Below are positions 9,516 through 17,577 of a DNA stretch of 64,000 bases, piece by piece. The translations under genes were made by a program, and so were the position numbers. Below the pieces are notes generated by a model. That model was not told the DNA's origin. It saw only the letters and a program-made list of their open reading frames with translations, and ran no database searches. This DNA is from Schumannella luteola (GTDB lineage Bacteria; Actinomycetota; Actinomycetes; Actinomycetales; Microbacteriaceae), in assembly GCF_013408685.1 (NCBI RefSeq), contig NZ_JACBZY010000001.1, forward strand, positions 3,286,001 through 3,350,000, written 5' to 3'. Positions within the stretch are counted from its first letter, which is position 1. Every line of letters starts with the position of its first letter.

Positions 9516-9653
9516 CGGGTCTCTCCTCGCGCCGTGCGTCCGGCTTGTGGTGGCGTGTCGAACGCACCTCGTCAGAAGGCGAGTCCGATTTCAGTCAAAC
9601 ACTATTGACGACCACCGTCATGGCCCGGAGGCGGCGACGCATGGCGAAACACA

Positions 9654-9689
9654 GCGAACGCGCAGGCGCCGGAGCGCCTGCGCGTTCGC
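9654..9689 (-). terminator. Strong hairpin terminator after the TetR gene
   Basis: GCGAACGCGCAGGCGC (9654-9669) and GCGCCTGCGCGTTCGC (9674-9689) make a perfect 16-bp stem with a 4-base loop. On the minus strand it is followed by TGTGTTTCG. It lies between the TetR stop and the OpuC-type ATPase start and should keep the two transcripts apart. Confidence 0.75.
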
Positions 9690-9731
9690 AGGTTCTGCGG
9701 GCCTCGACGGCCCGTCACAGGAGCGCAGAGC

Positions 9732-10364
9732 TCAGTGGCGACCGGGCACGACGATGTCATGCAGCAGCTGACGCGCGCGCGACAGCAGCTCGGCGTCGCC
9801 GGCCGGGTCGACCGCGAAGGCGCGGGCGACCAGCGCGTCGGCGACCTCGTAGCCGATCTGCACACGCAGGCGGGTCTCGTCGCCGCCGTCGATCTCGAAC
9901 TTCGCGACCAGCGCATCGACCAGGTGGTCGGCGACGACGGCGTTGAAGGGCTCGCCCTCGGCCGGGCGCAGGTCGATCACGTCGCCCACGCGCAGCGAGG
10001 CGAAACCGGGCTCGGTGCGCACCGCGTCAACGAGGGTGTCGAAGATGGCTCCGACGGCCGCGATCGAGTCGCTCGACGACTCCACGGCGCTGTCGATGCG
10101 CTCGACGACGCGCTCGAAGTTGCGGGCCGAGAGGCTCTGCAGCACGGCGATGCGGTCAGGGAAGTAGCGGTAGACGGTGCCGATCGAAGCGCCGGCGCGC
10201 TCGGCGACCATGGCGGTCGTGAGGCGCTCGTAGCCGATCTCGTCGATGACGGCGGCGGCGGCGTCGAGCAGGGCGGCCAGACGGGCCGTGCTGCGAGCCT
10301 GAACGGGCTCGTTGCGGATGAGCGCTGCGGTCGACCGCGCGGAGGTGACGCTCGTCTGTGACAT
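9732..10364 (-). CDS. TetR/AcrR-family transcriptional regulator
   Basis: This 210-residue regulator has a TetR-type N-terminal helix-turn-helix (about residues 30-75, including ERLTTAMVAERAGASIGTVY and the following YRYFPDR) and a C-terminal ligand/dimer domain that I cannot assign to a subfamily. The frame is open to 10520, but the ATG at 10364 is preceded by TTTAGGAGTTCCGTC, an ideal AGGAG at 7 bases. It ends at a strong terminator, so it is probably monocistronic. Nothing in the sequence names its effector. Candidate targets are its own promoter region, which carries a 24-bp-period tandem repeat, and the adjacent transporter operon. Confidence 0.88.
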   Translation of the reverse strand: MSQTSVTSARSTAALIRNEPVQARSTARLAALLDAAAAVIDEIGYERLTTAMVAERAGASIGTVYRYFPDRIAVLQSLSARNFERVVERIDSAVESSSDSIAAVGAIFDTLVDAVRTEPGFASLRVGDVIDLRPAEGEPFNAVVADHLVDALVAKFEIDGGDETRLRVQIGYEVADALVARAFAVDPAGDAELLSRARQLLHDIVVPGRH

Positions 10365-10371
10365 GACGGAA

Positions 10372-10417
10372 CTCCTAAACTGAATCGGAGTCATGCTCCT
10401 AAGCTGAATCGAGGTCA
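10372..10417 (-). repeat. Tandem repeat carrying a duplicated Shine-Dalgarno region upstream of the TetR gene
   Basis: Two 22-base units, at 10372-10393 and 10396-10417, differ at three positions and repeat with a 24-base period. On the minus strand each unit reads GATTCAG(C/T)TTAGGAG. The unit nearer the gene supplies the AGGAG used by the ATG at 10364; the farther one is a second AGGAG 24 bases upstream. GGAG/CTCC half-sites also sit around the centre at 10387-10399. It could be an operator for the adjacent regulator, or a simple duplication. Confidence 0.65.
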
Positions 10418-10474
10418 GTGTATCCACTGATGTGCGGAGAAAGCTCGACTTGTAGAGAGTGACACACTGGGAAT

Positions 10475-11509
10475 ATGCCCGAACCGACGCACCAGTCCGG
10501 GGGTGCCCGCAGCGTTCCACACCTCGCGGCGCGGGCAGAAGACGCGTTCCACGCCTTCCGTGAGCGCTGGGGTCGCCGTCGGGGCCTCGTTCCCCGCGTC
10601 ATCCCCTTCTCCGGCTACGGCAGCGCCGGCTGGGTGCGGGTGCTCGCCCGGGTCGTGCTCGCCAAGCCGGGTCGCCCGCGCGGCGACCGGGTGCAGGGCG
10701 CGCGCGGCTGGCGCAGTTTCACCGCGATCCCGCTGACCCACGGAACCGTCACGGTCACCGTCGGCGGCGTCGATCACCGGCTCACCGCCGACCGCGGCGG
10801 GGTGGTGGATGCGCGCCTCACCCTCGACCTGCCGCCCGGCTGGAACAGCATCCAGATCTCCGCCGAGGGCGAGGAGCCCATCGAAGCCGAGGTCTTCGTG
10901 ATCGATCCGGCCGCCCGGTTCGGCATCGTGTCGGACGTCGACGACACCGTCATGGTCACCGCACTCCCCCGCCCCTTCCTCGCGGCGTGGAACACCTTCG
11001 TGCTCAACGAGCACGCACGACGCCCGGTGCCCGGCATGCCGGTGCTCTACGAGCGGCTGACCCGGCAGCATCCGGGCACTCCCGTCATCTACCTCTCCAC
11101 CGGCGCCTGGAACGTGGCGCCCACCCTGACCCGCTTCCTCGGCCGCAACCTCTATCCCCGCGGCGCGCTGCTGCTGACCGACTGGGGTCCGACGCACGAC
11201 CGCTGGTTCCGCAGCGGGCAGGCGCACAAGCGCGGCTCGCTGCGCCGCCTCGCGGAGGAGCTGCCGAACGTGCGCTGGCTGCTCGTCGGCGACGACGGCC
11301 AGCACGACGAAGAGCTCTACGCGGAGTTCGCGCGCGAGCACCCGGAGTCGGTGGCGGCGATCGCGATCCGTCAGCTGACGCCCGGCGAGGCGGTGCTCGC
11401 GGGAGGTCGCAGCACGGCCGAGGAGCGCGGCACCGCCGCGCAGTGGCGCTACGCCCCCGATGGCGCCGGGCTCAGCGAGCAGCTCGGCGAGCTCGGGCTG
11501 CTGCGCTGA
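10475..11509 (+). CDS. App1-type phosphatase-domain protein (DUF2183)
   Basis: This 344-residue soluble protein has an N-terminal beta-rich region (about residues 75-145) and a C-terminal HAD-like domain of the App1/DUF2183 family. The catalytic motif is DVDDT (154-158), followed by STGAWNVAP and LLTDWGPT, a conserved lysine (HKRGSL) and LLVGDDGQHDEELY, where the acidic residues would bind magnesium. The founding member, yeast App1, is a phosphatidate phosphatase; bacterial members have no settled substrate, so phospholipid dephosphorylation is an inference. The ATG at 10475 is the first start after the TetR promoter region, and the two genes are divergent. Confidence 0.85.
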   Translation: MPEPTHQSGGARSVPHLAARAEDAFHAFRERWGRRRGLVPRVIPFSGYGSAGWVRVLARVVLAKPGRPRGDRVQGARGWRSFTAIPLTHGTVTVTVGGVDHRLTADRGGVVDARLTLDLPPGWNSIQISAEGEEPIEAEVFVIDPAARFGIVSDVDDTVMVTALPRPFLAAWNTFVLNEHARRPVPGMPVLYERLTRQHPGTPVIYLSTGAWNVAPTLTRFLGRNLYPRGALLLTDWGPTHDRWFRSGQAHKRGSLRRLAEELPNVRWLLVGDDGQHDEELYAEFAREHPESVAAIAIRQLTPGEAVLAGGRSTAEERGTAAQWRYAPDGAGLSEQLGELGLLR

Positions 11510-11599
11510 CAGCGGCGCGCGCATCCCCGTGCGGCGCGCGATCCGCATACCCGGCGACATCCCAGCCCCGGGCGACGCGCTCGCGGATAGCGTGAGCGC

Positions 11600-12370
11600 G
11601 TGCCCCGTTACTCCGACGGCTCCGCCGGCGACGCCGACTACGGCGTGATCGGATCCGGCTACGCCACCCAGCGCCGACCCGACCCGCGCATCGAGGCGCT
11701 CATCTGGGATGCGCTGGGCGACGCCCGCACGGTCATCAACGTCGGAGCCGGCGCCGGCAGCTACGAACCGCACGACCGCTACGTGGCCGCGGTCGAGCCC
11801 TCCGCATCCATGCGCGCCGAGCGCCCCGCGAGCCGGGTGCCCGCGATCGACGGCACCGCCGACGCGCTCCCCTTCGACGACGACGCCTTCGACGCGGCCA
11901 TGGCGACCGTCACGATCCACCAGTGGCCCGACCTCGAGGCCGGCCTCGCCGAGCTGCGCCGGGTCGCGCGCGGGCCGGTCGTGCTGCTGACCTTCACCCC
12001 CGAGGTGCCCGAGCGATGGTGGATGCCGCAGTACGTGCCCGAGCTGTTCGCCGTCGAGGCGGGCCGCATGCCGCCGATCGAGCGCATCGTCACCGCGCTC
12101 GGGCCGGGCAGCCGCGCGGAGGTCGTGCCGGTGCCCGCCGACTGCATCGACGGCTTCGGCCAGGCGTTCTTCGCCCGCCCGGAGCGCACGCTCGACCGCG
12201 AGGTGCGGCGCGCGATGTCGGCTTGGAGCTTCCTGCCGCCCGAGGTCGTCGAGCGCTACGAGACCGAGCTCGCCCGCGATCTGGAGAGCGGCGCGTGGGA
12301 CCGGGAGTGGGGCGCCTTCCGCTCCTTCCCGGCCTTCGACGTAGGGCTGCGCCTCGTCGTGGCCCGCTGA
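11600..12370 (+). CDS. Class I SAM-dependent methyltransferase
   Basis: The 256-residue product begins at a GTG (11600). It carries a class I methyltransferase core: motif I is TVINVGAGAGSYEP (about 44-57), the acidic end of strand 2 is AAVEPSASM, and motif post-I contains DGTADALPFDDDAFDAAMATVTIHQWPD, which resembles UbiE/Methyltransf_11 proteins. The N-terminal YGVIGSGYATQRRPDPRI stretch is typical of small actinobacterial members. The acceptor substrate is unknown. It follows the App1 gene on the same strand after 90 bases. Confidence 0.85.
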   Translation: MPRYSDGSAGDADYGVIGSGYATQRRPDPRIEALIWDALGDARTVINVGAGAGSYEPHDRYVAAVEPSASMRAERPASRVPAIDGTADALPFDDDAFDAAMATVTIHQWPDLEAGLAELRRVARGPVVLLTFTPEVPERWWMPQYVPELFAVEAGRMPPIERIVTALGPGSRAEVVPVPADCIDGFGQAFFARPERTLDREVRRAMSAWSFLPPEVVERYETELARDLESGAWDREWGAFRSFPAFDVGLRLVVAR

Positions 12371-12787
12371 GCGGAACTCGGTTCGGGCGGGCCGGACGAC
12401 GCGGTCCGGCTCCATGCGAGAACCCTGATCGGCTCCAGGTAGACGCCCTTGTCCTCCTTGACGCCACCGTCTCGCACGGGTTGAGATGATCCGGTTCCGC
12501 GGATCCCCCCGTCGGCGGAACAGGCGCCGGGCGCGAGTCCGGTCGCTGCTCCTTCCCCCGAGAGGATCAGCCGTGATTCACTCCGTGACGCCCGCACGCC
12601 GGCCTCGAGCCGACGTGCCGCGAGCGCGCGGAGACGTGGAATTCCTCGATGGAGCTCAGCTCCGCGAAGGGTAGGACTCCTGTCCCGGGCGCCAATCCCC
12701 CCAACGGCCCCGGGACAGGAGGCAGGGGCGGCACCCCCGGCGCCGGTCGCCTCCCGGCGCGTCGGTGGCGGATGGGATGCTGACCGC
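12371..12787. other. Gene-free stretch with inverted repeats
   Basis: Between the methyltransferase and the broken winged-helix gene I find no convincing reading frame. It contains a perfect long hairpin (see 12677-12721) and a moderately AT-richer part around 12560-12670. A minus-strand frame near 12425-12490 reads VRDGGVKEDKGVYLEPIRVLAW, which looks more protein-like than its surroundings but has no start context or continuation. It may be the remnant of a lost gene. Confidence 0.4.
12677..12721. terminator. Perfect 13-bp hairpin upstream of the winged-helix pseudogene
   Basis: CTCCTGTCCCGGG (12677-12689) pairs perfectly with CCCGGGACAGGAG (12709-12721). An inner GCC/GGC (12691-12693 with 12706-12708) extends the stem past a one-base bulge. 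There is no U-run on either side. It may terminate methyltransferase transcription or be an end of a lost element. Confidence 0.5.
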
Positions 12788-13884
12788 ATGCCCGCCGCGT
12801 CCGTCACCGCCGATCGCCGCCGCGTCGCCCAGCTGCGCGAGACCGCGCTCGGCTTGGCGCATCCTCGTGACGGCATCGCCGCCGCCGAGGTCGCCCGCGA
12901 CCTGCTCGCGCTGCAGGCGCAGGATCTGCCGGGCGCGCTCTGGTCGCTCGGCCAGCGCGGCGGACTGACCGCCGAGCAGGTGCTCGACGCCCAGCGCTCG
13001 GGCGCACTCGTGCGCAGCTGGCCGATGCGCGGCACGCTGCATCTGCTGCACCGTGACGACCTGCGCTGGACGCTGCACCTCACGGGTGAGCGGCAGCACG
13101 CCTCGGCCGCGGCGCGGCACCGCGAGCTGGACCTCGACGAGCCGCAGTTCGCCCGCGCCGCCGCCATCGTGCGCGACCGGACGGGCGGCGGCGCTCGTCT
13201 CGACCGCGCCGAGCTGCTGACCGCGCTGGTGGAGGGCGGGGTGCCGACCGACGGGCAGCGCGGCGGCATCTGATCGGCGCGCTCGCGCGGCGGCTCGTCG
13301 TGGTGCTGACCGGACCGACGGAGTTCGCGCTCGTCGACGATGTGGCGCCGGCCGAGGAGCCCCTCGAGAAGCCGGCGGCGCTCGCGCGGCTGGCCGAGCG
13401 CTACTTCGACGGGCACGGCCCCGCCGACGAGCGCGACCTCGCCTGGTGGGCGGGCGTGACGCTCGGCGACGCGCGCGCCGGGATCGCGGCGGTGCGCGAG
13501 CGACTGGAGGAGCACGAGATCGGCGGGCGCATCCTCTTCTCCCGGCCCGGACTCGAGGCGGCCGCGCCCGCCGTGCGCCTGCTGCCCGGATTCGACGAGC
13601 TGCTGCTCGGCTACACCGATCGCACCGCGACGCTGCATGAGCTGCCGCTGGAGGCAGTGGTGCCCGGGAAGAACGGGATGTTCCTGCCGACCGTCGTCGT
13701 CGACGGCCGCATCGTCGCGACCTGGAAGCGCACGGTCGGCGCGAAGCGCGTGAGCATCGCGGTCACACCGTTCGCCCGCATCCCCGTCGCCAGGCAGCCC
13801 GCGCTGCGGCGGGCCGCGCGGGAGTACGTCGCGCACCTCGGGCGTCCGGTCGATCAGCTGGAGCTGACGATCGCCGACGCCTGA
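12788..13884 (+). pseudogene. Winged-helix DNA-binding domain protein (HTH_42/AlkZ-like family), frameshifted
   Basis: Two adjacent frames together make one protein of the HTH_42 family. The first (12788-13273) starts at an ATG and contains the family hallmark RSWPMRGTLHLLHRDDLRW. It stops early at a TGA at 13271-13273, right after VPTDGQRGGI. The second frame (from 13261 to 13884) continues with HLIGALARRLVVVLTGPTEFALVDD and ends with the family C-terminus (VDGRIVATWKRTV, then PALRRAAREYVAHLG). Adding one C to the GGCGGC run near 13262-13267 would restore GGHLIGAL and give a normal length of about 365 residues. Members bind DNA, and the AlkZ/YcaQ branch excises DNA crosslinks. The catalytic motif of true AlkZ is not evident here. 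It is either a recent pseudogene or a sequencing error. Confidence 0.8.
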
Positions 13885-13932
13885 TCGTCACGGCCGCGAG
13901 GGACCGCCCCGGCGCTGCGGGCGCCGCCCGGA

Positions 13933-14415
13933 TCAGGCGGGGATGTGGTCGAGCCAGCTCAGGCTCGCGAACTCCTCGATCGTGATGCCGAGCTTGTCGA
14001 GGTCGGCCGCCACCTCGCGACGCAGCTCGGCGATCTCGACCCCCTCGCGCACGAGAAGGTCGACGCCGGCGGGCGTGACCGCCGAGCGCTCGAAGCGCAG
14101 GGCGAGGATGTCGCCGTCGATTCCGGTGACGGACCAGCGGCTGCTGAGCAGGCCGAGCAGCCCCTTGCCGCGCCACACGAATCCCTCGCCGCGGGCGCGG
14201 TCGGTGCCGTTGATCGTGCGCGCGACATCCTTTCCCGCGTCGCGGTAGTGCACGGTGTCGCGGAAGCGCAGCGGTTCGCTCGACAGCAGCTCGTACTCGA
14301 AGACCGGATCCTGATTCTCGGCCTTGAGCCACATCGGGAAGTTGGTGGCGCGGAGCGTCCAGCGCCCGGGCAGGGCGTCCGCCAGCTCGGCGGCGGTGGG
14401 CGCGTCGGTCGTCAT
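13933..14415 (-). CDS. Small protein of unknown function
   Basis: A 160-residue soluble protein that I cannot assign. It starts MTTDAPTAAELADALPGRW and ends SLSWLDHIPA. The middle alternates short hydrophobic strands with charged turns (FEYELLSSEPLRFRDTVHYR, then DVARTINGTDRA, GLLSSRWSVTGIDGDILAL), suggesting a small beta-barrel such as a lipocalin/calycin-like fold; this is only an impression. There are no cysteines, signal peptide or membrane segments. The ATG at 14415 is chosen because the longer frame upstream runs antisense into the prenyltransferase. It is divergent from that gene and convergent with the winged-helix pseudogene. Confidence 0.7.
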   Translation of the reverse strand: MTTDAPTAAELADALPGRWTLRATNFPMWLKAENQDPVFEYELLSSEPLRFRDTVHYRDAGKDVARTINGTDRARGEGFVWRGKGLLGLLSSRWSVTGIDGDILALRFERSAVTPAGVDLLVREGVEIAELRREVAADLDKLGITIEEFASLSWLDHIPA

Positions 14416-14568
14416 CGGGTTCAGCGTAGTGGGGGCTGCCTGTGCGACAGGTGAAGTCGCGCTCCGGGCGCGCCGACCGCCGGCTGAATCCGGCGACGGC
14501 CTCCGAGCCGACCGATCGGCGACCGCCTCGGCCCGTGTCCGGTCACGGCGCCCGCCTACCCTGGCGAG

Positions 14569-15384
14569 GTGAACCCCGTCGTCGCGCTGCTGCGCTCGAG
14601 CCATCCGGGCCCGACCCTCGTGGTGACAGCGCTCGGCACCGGGCTCGCCGTCGCCGCCGGAGCGACCCCGGCGGCAGTGCTGCTCGTCGCTGCTGCGGTG
14701 CTGACGAACCAGCTGTCGATCGGCATCGCGAACGACATGGTGGATGCGCCGCGCGACCTCGCCGCCGGTCGCCGTGACAAGCCGATCGCCGCCGGCCTCG
14801 TGGCTCGTCGCACCGCGCTGATCGCCGCCCTCGCGCTCGCCGTCGCGTCGCTCGCGATCGCCGCGGCGCTCTCCCCCGTCGCACTGATCGCCGACGCCCT
14901 GCTGCTCGTCGGCGGCTGGCTCTACGACCTGGCGCTCAAGGCGACCCCGGCATCCGCCCTCTGCTACCTCGTGGGCTTCGCGGCGCTGCCGAGCATCGCG
15001 ACCGGCGCCCTCGCCGAGCCGAGGATCGCGGGTCTCGGCGCGACGGTCGCGGCGGCGCTGCTCGGGCTGGCCGCTCATCTGGCGAACGTGCTGCCCGACC
15101 TCGACGACGACCGGGCGGCCGGCGTGCGCGGGCTCCCCCAGCGGCTCGGACGCGCGGGCTGCCTGGTGGGATGCGCCGTGCTGCTGCCGGCGACCGGCGT
15201 CGCCCTCGCGCTCGGGGCGGGCGGGCATCCGCTCGCTCTCGTGGCGGCGGCCGTCGCGGCGCTCGCGGCGCCCGCGGTCGTGCTCGTGGGACGGCGCAGC
15301 GGGCGCGGGGCCTTCCGGATCGTGATGAGCGTCGCGCTCGTGCTGGTGCTCGCCCTCGTGCTCGCCGGCGGCGCGCTGCTCTGA
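14569..15384 (+). CDS. UbiA-family prenyltransferase
   Basis: This 271-residue integral membrane enzyme has eight or nine hydrophobic segments. The first aspartate-rich motif is NDMVDAPRD (about residues 55-63), followed by the AGRRDKPIAAG loop. The second is NVLPDLDDDRAAG (about 172-184). These two motifs bind the Mg-diphosphate of the prenyl donor in the UbiA superfamily. The acceptor could be an aromatic quinone precursor, a heme or a lipid; no menaquinone gene lies nearby, so menA is not supported. GTG at 14569 is the start. It converges on the EmrB-type transporter; GC-rich repeats of GCCGGC occupy the 46-base gap. Confidence 0.82.
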   Translation: MNPVVALLRSSHPGPTLVVTALGTGLAVAAGATPAAVLLVAAAVLTNQLSIGIANDMVDAPRDLAAGRRDKPIAAGLVARRTALIAALALAVASLAIAAALSPVALIADALLLVGGWLYDLALKATPASALCYLVGFAALPSIATGALAEPRIAGLGATVAAALLGLAAHLANVLPDLDDDRAAGVRGLPQRLGRAGCLVGCAVLLPATGVALALGAGGHPLALVAAAVAALAAPAVVLVGRRSGRGAFRIVMSVALVLVLALVLAGGALL

Positions 15385-15430
15385 CCAGCCCGCGGCGCCG
15401 CCCGGCCGGCTCGGCCGGCTGATCGGCGAC

Positions 15431-16825
15431 TCAGCCCTTCTCGGGCGGCGCCGCGATGTCGACCGCGACCGGCCGGTGGTCGCGGATGCCGATGAACGAC
15501 ACGATGCCGCCGATCACGAGCAGCACCGCCGAGACGATCACCCCGCGCCGGAAGCCGTCGTAGTCGAGCTCGCCGCCGATGATGGCCGCGAGCATCGCGA
15601 TCACCACCAGCCCGGCGACGCGCGAGATCGCGTTGTTGACGGCGGAGGCGATGCCCGAGCGCGCCGGCTCGATCGCGCCGAGCACGGCGGAGGTGAGCGG
15701 CGAGACGGTCAGGGTGAGTCCGATGCCGAAGACGAGCACGCCGGGCAGCAGCTGCAGCCAGTAGTCGCGGCCGAACTCGAAGTCGCGGCCGAGCATGAGA
15801 TAGAGCAGCACGCCGATGCCCATGACGATCGGGCCGATCGTCATGAACAGCCGGGAGCCCCATCTGCCGGCGAGCGCTCCGACGCGCGAGCTCAGCCCGA
15901 TCATCACGAAGGTCGCGGGCAGCGAGGCGAGACCGGCGAGCGTCGCCGCGACGCCGGCGCCCTGCTGCAGGTAGACGCCCAGCACGAAGCCGCTCAGCGA
16001 CAGCGCCGCGTAGATGAAGACCGTGGCGATGTTGCCCCAGGCGAAGTCGCGCACCCGGAACAGCGCCGGCGGCAGCATCGGCTCGCGGGCGCGCAGCTGG
16101 TGCACGAGGAACACGACCGAGGCGACCACGCCGACGCCGCCGGTGATCCAGATGACCGGGCTGCCCCATCCCAGATTCGGCTGCTCGATCAGGGCGTAGA
16201 CGAGCCCGGCGAGGCCGACCGTGCCCAGCACGGCGCCCGCGATGTCGATGTGGGCGTCGGGTCGGCGCTCGTCGCGGTGATGCAGCCGGGCGATGAGCAC
16301 GAGCACCACCGTGATCGGCAGCACGTTGATGAGGAAGGCGAAGCGCCAGCTGAGCAGGTCGACGAAGACACCGCCGACGACCGGGCCGGCGATGGAGGCG
16401 ACGGTCGTGAGGCCGGTCCAGATGCCGATCGCGCGCGCCTGCAGCGCGCCGCTGAAGTTCGAGGTGATGAGCGCCAGCGAGCTCGGCACCAGCAGCGCCC
16501 CGCCGACGCCCTGCACGGCACGCGCGACGATGAGGAACTCGGGGCTCGGCGCCGCCGCGATGCCGACCGAGGAGGCGCCGAAGACGATGAGACCGACCAC
16601 GAGCACGCGGATGCGGCCGTAGACGTCGCTGACCGAGCCGGCGACGAGGATGAGCGCGCCGAGCGTGATCAGGTACGCGTCGACCATCCACTGCTGGGTC
16701 GCGAGACCGCCGCCGAGCTCGCGCTGGATCGCGGGCAGCGCGACATTGACGACGGTCGCGTCGAGGAACGACACGAACGAGGCGAGAGCCGCGATGGCGA
16801 GGATCAGCCGCTGCTCGCGGGTCAT
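15431..16825 (-). CDS. MFS transporter, DHA2 (EmrB/QacA) family
   Basis: This 464-residue proton-coupled drug or metabolite exporter has the family signatures FLDATVVNVALPAIQREL near the N-terminus, SDVYGRIRV in the first cytoplasmic loop, ARAVQGVGGALLVPSSLALI, and the antiporter motif region IAGPVVGGVFVDLLSWRFAF. About 13-14 membrane segments are visible. The ATG at 16825 overlaps the stop of the upstream hydrolase by four bases, so it is the last gene of a three-gene operon. Its substrate is unknown; a link with the two hydrolases (lipid or ester metabolism) is only contextual. Confidence 0.9.
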   Translation of the reverse strand: MTREQRLILAIAALASFVSFLDATVVNVALPAIQRELGGGLATQQWMVDAYLITLGALILVAGSVSDVYGRIRVLVVGLIVFGASSVGIAAAPSPEFLIVARAVQGVGGALLVPSSLALITSNFSGALQARAIGIWTGLTTVASIAGPVVGGVFVDLLSWRFAFLINVLPITVVLVLIARLHHRDERRPDAHIDIAGAVLGTVGLAGLVYALIEQPNLGWGSPVIWITGGVGVVASVVFLVHQLRAREPMLPPALFRVRDFAWGNIATVFIYAALSLSGFVLGVYLQQGAGVAATLAGLASLPATFVMIGLSSRVGALAGRWGSRLFMTIGPIVMGIGVLLYLMLGRDFEFGRDYWLQLLPGVLVFGIGLTLTVSPLTSAVLGAIEPARSGIASAVNNAISRVAGLVVIAMLAAIIGGELDYDGFRRGVIVSAVLLVIGGIVSFIGIRDHRPVAVDIAAPPEKG

Positions 16826-17577
16826 GGTGTCGCGCCTTCCGGCGTCGTCGCGTCGGCCGCCGGCGCGTCCACCGCCTCCACCACGGCGCGGATGCCGCGC
16901 TCGTCGTAGAGCGGCTGGAAGTGCCCCGCCAGCCGCAGCGGAACGTTGACGGCGCCCTCGAGGTAGCTGCCGTCGGGCACATGCGGGTCGACGATCGGGT
17001 AGATCGAGGTGATGCGGGCGTTCACGCGGGATTCCGCGGCGAGCGCGGTCAGCAGCGGATGCCCGATGCGGAACTCGCGCAGCGCCCGGTTGGGCAGCAG
17101 GCGCGCCATCCGCGATCCCCCGAAGGGACTCGCCACGGTCACCAGCCGGTCGATGCGCTGCTCGGTGTCGTCGATCGCGAGCAGGTGCTTGCCGATGATG
17201 CCGCCCTTCGAGTGGGCGACGAGGATGACGTCGCGCAGGTCGCGCTCGACGATCTCGTGCCAGACCTGCGCGGCCGTCGCCGGGATCGGCCCCGCGTTGT
17301 CGCGCAGCGCGGCGAGCGCGACGATCGGGTGCCCGGCGCGCGACAGCCGTTCGGCGATCGGCTTCATGTACGCCCAGGTCTCGTAGACGCCCGGGATGAG
17401 CACGACCGGCGCCCTGTCGCCGGCGCTCCACGACTCCGGGATGACGGCGCGGCGGCCGGTCACGAGCAGGCGCAGTGCCCAGGGGTAGTCGCGCAGCAGG
17501 AAGCGCACGCGGCGGCCGGTCGACGCGTCGACGGGGTGCAGCGGGGCCGGGATGCTCGGCTCCGCCTGCTCGGTCAC
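16822..17577 (-). CDS. Alpha/beta hydrolase (lipase-like)
   Basis: This 251-residue alpha/beta-hydrolase has the oxyanion region VVLIPGVYETWAYMKPIAERL and a nucleophile elbow AHSKGG with its serine near residue 130. A late acid and histidine are probably in IVDPHVPDGSYLEG and LAGHFQPLYDERG. The AHSKGG elbow resembles triacylglycerol lipase/esterase-like (PGAP1-type) members rather than epoxide hydrolases. No signal peptide is visible, so it is probably cytoplasmic. Its GTG start overlaps the stop of the previous hydrolase by four bases (GTGA), and its own stop overlaps the MFS start. Confidence 0.82.
   Translation of the reverse strand: MTEQAEPSIPAPLHPVDASTGRRVRFLLRDYPWALRLLVTGRRAVIPESWSAGDRAPVVLIPGVYETWAYMKPIAERLSRAGHPIVALAALRDNAGPIPATAAQVWHEIVERDLRDVILVAHSKGGIIGKHLLAIDDTEQRIDRLVTVASPFGGSRMARLLPNRALREFRIGHPLLTALAAESRVNARITSIYPIVDPHVPDGSYLEGAVNVPLRLAGHFQPLYDERGIRAVVEAVDAPAADATTPEGATP

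Noticed and set aside
12256-13836. A 526-codon minus-strand frame across the broken winged-helix gene
   Set aside because: The plus strand carries real family motifs in two frames; the minus frame has a low-complexity Ser/Arg-rich translation.
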